A stretch of DNA of 64,000 bases from Erythrobacter sp. SDW2 (lineage in GTDB: Bacteria > Pseudomonadota > Alphaproteobacteria > Sphingomonadales > Sphingomonadaceae): NCBI RefSeq assembly GCF_021431965.1, contig NZ_CP090370.1, positions 248,001 through 312,000 of the forward strand, read 5' to 3'. Below are positions 58,936-64,000 of the stretch, piece by piece. Position numbers and translations under genes: made by a program. Numbering within the stretch: the first letter of the stretch is position 1; each line of letters begins with the position of its first letter. A model generated the notes under the pieces. It did no database searches and had not been told where the DNA came from. It worked only from the letters and a program-made list of their open reading frames with translations.

Positions 58936-59538
58936 TCAGAAACGCAGCCCGATCCCGGCTACCACCTGATCCGTCGTCAGATCGCCAAAATCGCTGTCGA
59001 GTACATCCTTGTAGCGCGAGCGGCGGTATTCGATCCGCCCTTCGAGCGGGCCGGGAAGCTGGACCAGAAGGCCGCCGCCGAACCGCAGGCCGCCGGCGTT
59101 GTCATCAAGCTCTTCAAGCGATCCCGCGCTGGTGAAGGCTTGGGTATCGAGCGCGGTGTAGCCGATCTTGCCGTAGGCGGCGATGCCGGGGGTCAGCGCG
59201 AAACCGGCCCGTGCGCCGATGTAGTACTGGCCATCAGCGTCCAGCCCGTCGCGTGCTCCGGCGAAGCTTGAGGGAAACTCGGTGGTCCCGCCGCTTGTGG
59301 AAAGTTCGCCTTCGACGCCGACAAAGGCGCTGCCAAGCGAGAGATCGTAGCCGGCAGTAATCCCATAAACGGCGGAATCGGCATCGGCGGTGACACTGCC
59401 GTCACCAGACTCGACATCAAGGCCTTCATAGCCGGCGAGCGCTCCGACATGGAACCCGCCTGGTGCGGAGCTTTGCTCTTGCGCAAGAGCGGGAGTTGCG
59501 ATGGACCCGATGGCCAAAGCGACAAGGATTTTTCTCAT
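58936..59538 (-). CDS. Outer-membrane beta-barrel protein (OmpA-like N-terminal family)
   Basis: A 200-residue secreted barrel. The signal peptide (residues 1-20, MRKILVALAIGSIATPALAQ) is followed by an eight-stranded porin-like barrel (PF13505): GFHVGALAGYEGLDVESGDGS, YGITAGYDLSLGSAFVGVEGEL, YYIGARAGFALTPGIAAYGKIGYTAL, ending RSRYKDVLDSDFGDLTTDQVVAGIGLRF with the C-terminal Phe used for BAM recognition. ATG 59538 has an AAAGGAACTATC ribosome binding site; an ATG at 59553 lacks one. Probably a structural or adhesion barrel. Confidence 0.88.
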   Translation of the reverse strand: MRKILVALAIGSIATPALAQEQSSAPGGFHVGALAGYEGLDVESGDGSVTADADSAVYGITAGYDLSLGSAFVGVEGELSTSGGTTEFPSSFAGARDGLDADGQYYIGARAGFALTPGIAAYGKIGYTALDTQAFTSAGSLEELDDNAGGLRFGGGLLVQLPGPLEGRIEYRRSRYKDVLDSDFGDLTTDQVVAGIGLRF

Positions 59539-59678
59539 GATAGTTCCTTTCACGCGCTCGGGGAAGTGCGCGTGCGGCCCTGTTCGTCAGCACTCGCTTG
59601 CCCGCAGGTGAACGCCAGGTGCAATCCAGGCTGGTGCAAGGTGGGCGGACAGCCGCACGCGATGAACCGTATGACGGA

Positions 59679-62579
59679 TCAGTCGCTGGTGGCAGCCCTC
59701 TGCGGCACCACCCGGATCTCGATCGGGGCTTCCTTGAAATAGGCCTTGGCCGCCTTCTGGATGTCCTTGGGCGTGACCGAGCGAAGCAGTTCCGCCCGCG
59801 TGCGGCGGCGATCGAGGATGTCGGGATTGCTCTGGGTGTCGGAAACGATGAAGGTCCAGCCCATGTTAGTCCCTTCCTGCCGCTCGTAACCTTCGAGGAT
59901 CGGCAGGCGCGCCCGCAGCAGCGCGTCGCTGGTCGGAGGGGCGTCGGCGAATTCCTGCGCCAGCTCGCGCATGGCTTCGGCCAGTTGGGGCATGTTGCCG
60001 GGCTCAGCCGAAGCCAGCACGGTCAGGTGGCCATAGCCCTTGAAGGCGAGCGAATCGGCCGCGAAGGCATAGGGCGAATAGGTCGCCCCCAGCTCCTCAC
60101 GCAGCTTTTCGACCGAGCGCAGTTCCATCAGCTTGGCCAGCAATTCGAGCACCAGCGATTCGCGCAGGTCGCGCGCATCATCGGTCGGCCAGCTGAGCGA
60201 AATGACCCCCTGGTCGGCCTCGCCGCTGTGATAGAGCGTACGCATGCTGCGGTCGCGCGAGAAGCTGAGCGGCGCGACCGCCTGGTCGGTCGTGTTCCGC
60301 TTCATCGCTCCGAGCGTCGTCGCGGCGACCTTGATCATCTCTTCTTCATTGAAGTCGCCGACCAGCGCCAGTTCGATCGGACCAGTGGCCATCTGACCGC
60401 CGATAACGGTCTTGAGATCGGCGACGGACCTCTGGGTCAGCACTTGCGGGTCGGTGAAGCCCAGGCGCGTGTCGCCATCGGTCAGGATCGAATCGAGCGC
60501 GTTGAAATACATGTCCATCGGGGCAGCGGTGATGTCAGTCGCAATGATCGGGGCGTAGCCGGTCCATTGCCGCTGGGTCTGCGTGCCGAAAGCCTTGTCG
60601 GCGACTTCCGCGGCGAGCAGTTGCATCTGGAAATCGGCATTGTCGCGAGTCGTGTTGCCTTCCATCACCACGGCATCCTGCTCGACCGAGAAGCCATAGC
60701 CGAGTTGCTGGCCCGACATGATCCGGCGCAGATCGTCCATGTCATGCGCACCCAGGCCATCGATCGGAGAGACGATCTGCGTCATCAGCGTCAGACCGGG
60801 ATAGTCCTGCGGGATGACCGACGAACCACCGCCCACTTCGAGACGATATGCGACATGGCCCGGCTCGTAGCGGGTCCGCTTCATGTTGAGCTTGAAACCA
60901 TTGTCGAACGCCACCGCGCGGATGCCGAGGTCCGAAATCCACTTGTCGGAGACGACTTTGCCGGGCGTGCCGAAATCGGTGTAGGCGAATTCCACATCGC
61001 CCAGCTCGGTCGGCTCGGCGACGGCGACTTTCGCGCTTTCGGCCAGGGCCGCAGCAATGGTCGCAGTTTCGCCGGGCAGCGGCGTCTTGCCGGCCACCAT
61101 CACATAATCGGGTCCGCTGCCCCAGTTGGATCGGATATACTCCGCCACCGCATCCGGCGTGATGCTGTCGGCGAACTCGCGATACAGATCGCGTTCCTGA
61201 GCCGGTGACAGGTAGACAGCGTTGTTAAGCGAAGTCAGCGCAATGGTCTGCGCCAGATCGCCGATGTTCATCGACGGCGCCTGCTTGGCCCGGGCGGAAT
61301 AGTCCGATTCAAGGTTGCGCTTGGCTTCGGCCAGCTCGCCTTCGGTGATCCCGAACTGGAAGAGGCGGCGCCATTCCTGCTCGCCAAGGTCAAGCGAGCT
61401 GCGCCATTGGCCGTCATGCGCCAGCAGAATGAAACCATAGGTCTTGGCCGACTGGAAGTAGTCCCACGCCCCGGCATTGCCGCCCAGGGTGACGGGGTTT
61501 TCCTGCTTGGCAAACACATTGAGCCGGTTGGTAATGGTGGCTGTGACGATCTGATCGAACACCTTGCCACGGAAATCGGCCAATGTGTTGGTCGGTGCCT
61601 GATAGGGCACCACCCGCTGCATCTCGACGATTTCCGGTACCGTCGGATCGACAAAGGTGCCGAACGCGGTTTGCGTCTTGGGTGCCAGCGTAGGGTCGAA
61701 GCGCGGCCGGGCCTCGCCCTCGGCCTTCCAGTCGCCGAACAGGTCGATGATCTTCTGCTGCATCCGCTGCGGGCTGTAGTCGCCGACGACCACCAGCGTC
61801 GCCCGGTCGGGGCGATAGTAGCCGTCGTAGAAAGCACGGAGCTTGGCTGCATCGAGCGACGAGAGCTGTTCCGGGGTCGCCCCGGTGCGGCCCGCAACAC
61901 GATCGTTGAAAGCGGTGCGGAAGAATTCATTGCTGCGGCGGGCAGGCGTCGTGTTGCGCAGTTGCGCCTCGGACCGCATGATGCCCTTCTCGCGCTCGAC
62001 CGCGCCTTCGGGGAAGGTCAGCTCGCCCGCGATTTCACGCAGGATCTTGAGCGAGGTGTCGACCACTTCGGCGCGTGCGCTCGGCAATTCGAGCTTGTAC
62101 ATCGTGTAATCCATCGCCGTTTCGGCGTTGGTGTCAGGCCCGAAAGCAAGGCCCAGCCGCTCCAGCATCGGTATCAGCGTGCCTTCCGGGATATTGGTCG
62201 AGCCGTTGAAAGCCATGTGTTCGACGAAATGCGCCGCGCCGACTTCACCTTCTTCCTCGGCCAATGCGCCGGTGTCGATCAAGAGGCGCATCGAGATCTC
62301 GCCCGAACCGCGAACATGTGGCTTGATCGCATAACGCATGCCGTTCTCGAGTATGCCATAGATGATCGAGGCATCCGGCGTCAGCTCGTCGCTGGCGATG
62401 CTCCATTCTTCGATGCCGGGCTCCGCCTGGGCCGGCGCAGCGGGCAGCGCCGGCGTGGTTCCGCCTGCACCGTTGTTGTGTTGGGCACGCGCCGGAGCGG
62501 CGACGACCAGCGCACCAAGAACAAGCGCAAAGCCGAAAGTCGGTACAATTGCCAGCCGACGGAAGAAGCCACAAATCAC
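59679..62579 (-). CDS. M16-family zinc metallopeptidase (pitrilysin/insulinase type), exported
   Basis: About 966 residues with two M16 halves. The inverted zinc motif HxxEH is AAHFVEHMAFNGSTNIPEGTL in the first half (about residue 122), with the distal Glu in ETAMDYTMYKLEL; the second half lacks the motif as usual for the inactive half. A signal sequence (about FGFALVLGALVVAAPARA) ends near residue 30. No ATG is available: GTG at 62579 or TTG at 62645. I prefer GTG 62579 because it directly precedes the signal sequence. Likely periplasmic peptidase. Transcribed alone; malic enzyme lies about 100 bases upstream, same strand. Confidence 0.9.
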   Translation of the reverse strand: MICGFFRRLAIVPTFGFALVLGALVVAAPARAQHNNGAGGTTPALPAAPAQAEPGIEEWSIASDELTPDASIIYGILENGMRYAIKPHVRGSGEISMRLLIDTGALAEEEGEVGAAHFVEHMAFNGSTNIPEGTLIPMLERLGLAFGPDTNAETAMDYTMYKLELPSARAEVVDTSLKILREIAGELTFPEGAVEREKGIMRSEAQLRNTTPARRSNEFFRTAFNDRVAGRTGATPEQLSSLDAAKLRAFYDGYYRPDRATLVVVGDYSPQRMQQKIIDLFGDWKAEGEARPRFDPTLAPKTQTAFGTFVDPTVPEIVEMQRVVPYQAPTNTLADFRGKVFDQIVTATITNRLNVFAKQENPVTLGGNAGAWDYFQSAKTYGFILLAHDGQWRSSLDLGEQEWRRLFQFGITEGELAEAKRNLESDYSARAKQAPSMNIGDLAQTIALTSLNNAVYLSPAQERDLYREFADSITPDAVAEYIRSNWGSGPDYVMVAGKTPLPGETATIAAALAESAKVAVAEPTELGDVEFAYTDFGTPGKVVSDKWISDLGIRAVAFDNGFKLNMKRTRYEPGHVAYRLEVGGGSSVIPQDYPGLTLMTQIVSPIDGLGAHDMDDLRRIMSGQQLGYGFSVEQDAVVMEGNTTRDNADFQMQLLAAEVADKAFGTQTQRQWTGYAPIIATDITAAPMDMYFNALDSILTDGDTRLGFTDPQVLTQRSVADLKTVIGGQMATGPIELALVGDFNEEEMIKVAATTLGAMKRNTTDQAVAPLSFSRDRSMRTLYHSGEADQGVISLSWPTDDARDLRESLVLELLAKLMELRSVEKLREELGATYSPYAFAADSLAFKGYGHLTVLASAEPGNMPQLAEAMRELAQEFADAPPTSDALLRARLPILEGYERQEGTNMGWTFIVSDTQSNPDILDRRRTRAELLRSVTPKDIQKAAKAYFKEAPIEIRVVPQRAATSD

Positions 62580-62679
62580 GAAATCATCGCCCCGAATGAA
62601 TGAAGTAGGCGCGCCGGACTGTGCCACAGCAGCACCCAATTGCAAAAGCTTACTTCATCCTATGCGACGAACGGTGAAC

Positions 62680-64000
62680 TCAGCCGACCACCCCCGCCGC
62701 CGCCAGCACTGCCAGCGTCAGGATGTCGGGCGCGATTGACGTCATCGGGACGATCTGGACCGGCTTTTCCATCCCGATCAGCATTGGGCCGATGGTTGCA
62801 TTGCCGGCCAGCTCGCGCAGCAATTTGGCCGAGAGATTGGCCGACTGCAGCCCGGGCATGACCAGCACATTGGCCGGGCCCGACAGGCGGCTGAAGGGAT
62901 AGAGCTTCATCACCTTGGGATTGAGCGCAGCATCGGGGGCCATCTCGCCCTCGTATTCGAAGTTCACGCCAGAGTCGGCATCGAGGATCGCCACCGCATC
63001 GCGGATATTGCCGAGCCACTGGCCCGAGGGATTGCCGAAGGTCGAATAGCTGAGGAAGGCGACGCGCGGCTCATGCCCCATGCGCCGGGCGACCGCTGCG
63101 GTCTCGCGCGCGATATGCGCCAGCAGCTCGGCGCTCGGCCGTTCGTTGATGGTGGTGTCGGCGAGGAAGGTGGTGTGGTTCTTGCCGACCATCATGTGGA
63201 TGCCGAACGGCACCGCTCCCGGCTTGGGATCCAGTACCCGGTTCACTTCGCGCGCGGTCTGGGCGAAGGTGCGGGTGAGGCCCGAAATCATCGCATCGCC
63301 ATGGCCCAGCGCGACCAGCAAGGCGGCGAAGACATTGCGCTCCTGATTGACCATGCGGCGCACGTCGCGCTCGGTATAGCCTTTGCGCTGGAGCCGCTTG
63401 TAGAGATAGTCGACCATCGCCGGGACATGTTCGGAATCGGCCGAATTCTGGATCTCGAAGCTGGCGGGATCGGGCACGCCCAACATGTGCAGCCGGTCGA
63501 CCACCTGCTTGGTCCGCCCGACGAGGATCGGCTTGCCGTAACCGAAGTCGCGGTACTGGATCGCCGCGCGCAGCACCACGTCCTCTTCCGCCTCGGCAAA
63601 GACCATCCGCTTGGGATTGGCCTTGCACACCTCGTAGACATTGGTCAGCGCCGCAGTGGTCGGGTTGAGCCGCGCTTTCAGGGCCTGACGATACTCGTCG
63701 AAATCCTCGATCGGGGCCTTGGCCACTCCGCTATCCATCGCCGCCTTGGCCACGGCCGAGGACACCACTTCGATCAGCCGGGGATCGAACGGGGCGGGGA
63801 TGATGTAGTCGGTGCCGAACTTCTGGTTGATGCCGTAAGCGGCGGCCACTTCATCGGGCACGCGCTCGCGCGCGAGGTCGGCAATCGCCTTCGCCGCGGC
63901 GATCTTCATCTCCTCATTGATGGTCGTCGCCTGTACGTCGAGCGCGCCTCGGAAGATGAAGGGGAAGCCGAGGACATTGTTGACCTGGTTGGGGAAGTCG
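62680..64000 (-). CDS. maeB: NADP-dependent malic enzyme (MaeB type, with phosphotransacetylase domain), 5' end outside the window
   Basis: The C-terminal 440 residues of a MaeB-type malic enzyme of about 750 residues. The first visible residues, DFPNQVNNVLGFPFIFRGALDVQATTINEEMKIAAAKAIADLA, are the malic-enzyme NAD-binding region. From about residue 90 of the visible part, a PTA_PTB domain runs to the end (RMVFAEAEEDVVLRAAIQYRDFGYGKPILVGR, FGNPSGQWLGNIRDAVAILDA, MLIGMEKPVQIVPM). In MaeB this domain is regulatory and non-catalytic. Malate is converted to pyruvate with NADPH. Start codon is beyond position 64000. Its transcript would continue into the M16 gene. Confidence 0.93.
   Translation of the reverse strand, partial: DFPNQVNNVLGFPFIFRGALDVQATTINEEMKIAAAKAIADLARERVPDEVAAAYGINQKFGTDYIIPAPFDPRLIEVVSSAVAKAAMDSGVAKAPIEDFDEYRQALKARLNPTTAALTNVYEVCKANPKRMVFAEAEEDVVLRAAIQYRDFGYGKPILVGRTKQVVDRLHMLGVPDPASFEIQNSADSEHVPAMVDYLYKRLQRKGYTERDVRRMVNQERNVFAALLVALGHGDAMISGLTRTFAQTAREVNRVLDPKPGAVPFGIHMMVGKNHTTFLADTTINERPSAELLAHIARETAAVARRMGHEPRVAFLSYSTFGNPSGQWLGNIRDAVAILDADSGVNFEYEGEMAPDAALNPKVMKLYPFSRLSGPANVLVMPGLQSANLSAKLLRELAGNATIGPMLIGMEKPVQIVPMTSIAPDILTLAVLAAAGVVG

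Overview
The window is GC-rich DNA from an alphaproteobacterium, most likely a member of the Sphingomonadales (Erythrobacteraceae-like). This rests on the CtrA response regulator with GANTC (CcrM) sites upstream, a CIRCE-controlled groESL with an alphaproteobacterial RpoH-like promoter, a DUF4167 protein, the lptB-rpoN pair, a CopA/CopB copper locus, and a bacterial Cdc48-type ATPase. It is chromosomal and dominated by housekeeping genes. I see no rRNA or tRNA gene, CRISPR array, transposase, integrase or phage gene.

Layout. 1-1.5 kb: end of an unknown gene and a beta-lactamase-fold serine hydrolase. 1.5-11.2 kb (minus): rpoB, an FkbM-type methyltransferase, then rpoC, read from a promoter at about 11.2 kb. 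11.2-14.3 kb: divergent tetR and carotenoid oxygenase, then a DUF2975 membrane protein with a small XRE regulator. 14.3-15.7 kb: rplJ-rplL on the plus strand, apart from and opposite to rpoBC. 15.9-19.6 kb: MATE transporter and groES-groEL. 19.6-26.4 kb: copper island (glutaredoxin/MauE membrane protein, CsoR, CopA, CopB, a host-attachment-family protein and a DUF305-LVIVD fusion). 26.4-30.6 kb: acyl-CoA dehydrogenase and phosphotransferase, a class A beta-lactamase-like protein with an altered omega loop, and a small acidic lipoprotein. 30.8-37.6 kb: polA, an MscS channel, and Cdc48. 37.7-43.4 kb: exported methyltransferase-like protein, 3-oxoacid CoA-transferase A and B with a HAD-like lipoprotein gene between them, a CaiB-type CoA-transferase, and metK. 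43.4-49.4 kb (minus): lnt, DUF4167, prmC, prfA, hisS. 49.5-55.9 kb: ppa, BON-MscS, small membrane protein, lptB, rpoN, and an atypical secreted HEXXH protein. 56.4-64 kb: ctrA, TSUP transporter, trmB, outer-membrane barrel, M16 peptidase, and the 3' part of malic enzyme/phosphotransacetylase.

How the genes fit together. Transcription (rpoB, rpoC, rpoN, ctrA), translation (rplJ, rplL, hisS, prfA, prmC, trmB), chaperones (groESL, cdc48), envelope biogenesis (lnt, lptB) and replication/repair (polA) form the core. Accessory layers are copper resistance, CoA-ester metabolism (scoA/B, CaiB, ACAD) and carotenoid or stilbene cleavage. Dispersed nested palindromes lie around groESL and between prfA and hisS, with a related hairpin near rpoN.

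The most unusual items are a perfect 36-bp inverted repeat between lptB and rpoN, a lower-GC secreted HEXXH protein just after rpoN, a base-composition mosaic in hisS, the methyltransferase between rpoB and rpoC, the separation of rplJL from rpoBC, a beta-lactamase-like protein without the Glu166 equivalent, and the HAD-like lipoprotein inside the CoA-transferase operon. I did not find an obvious complete novel defence or mobile system.
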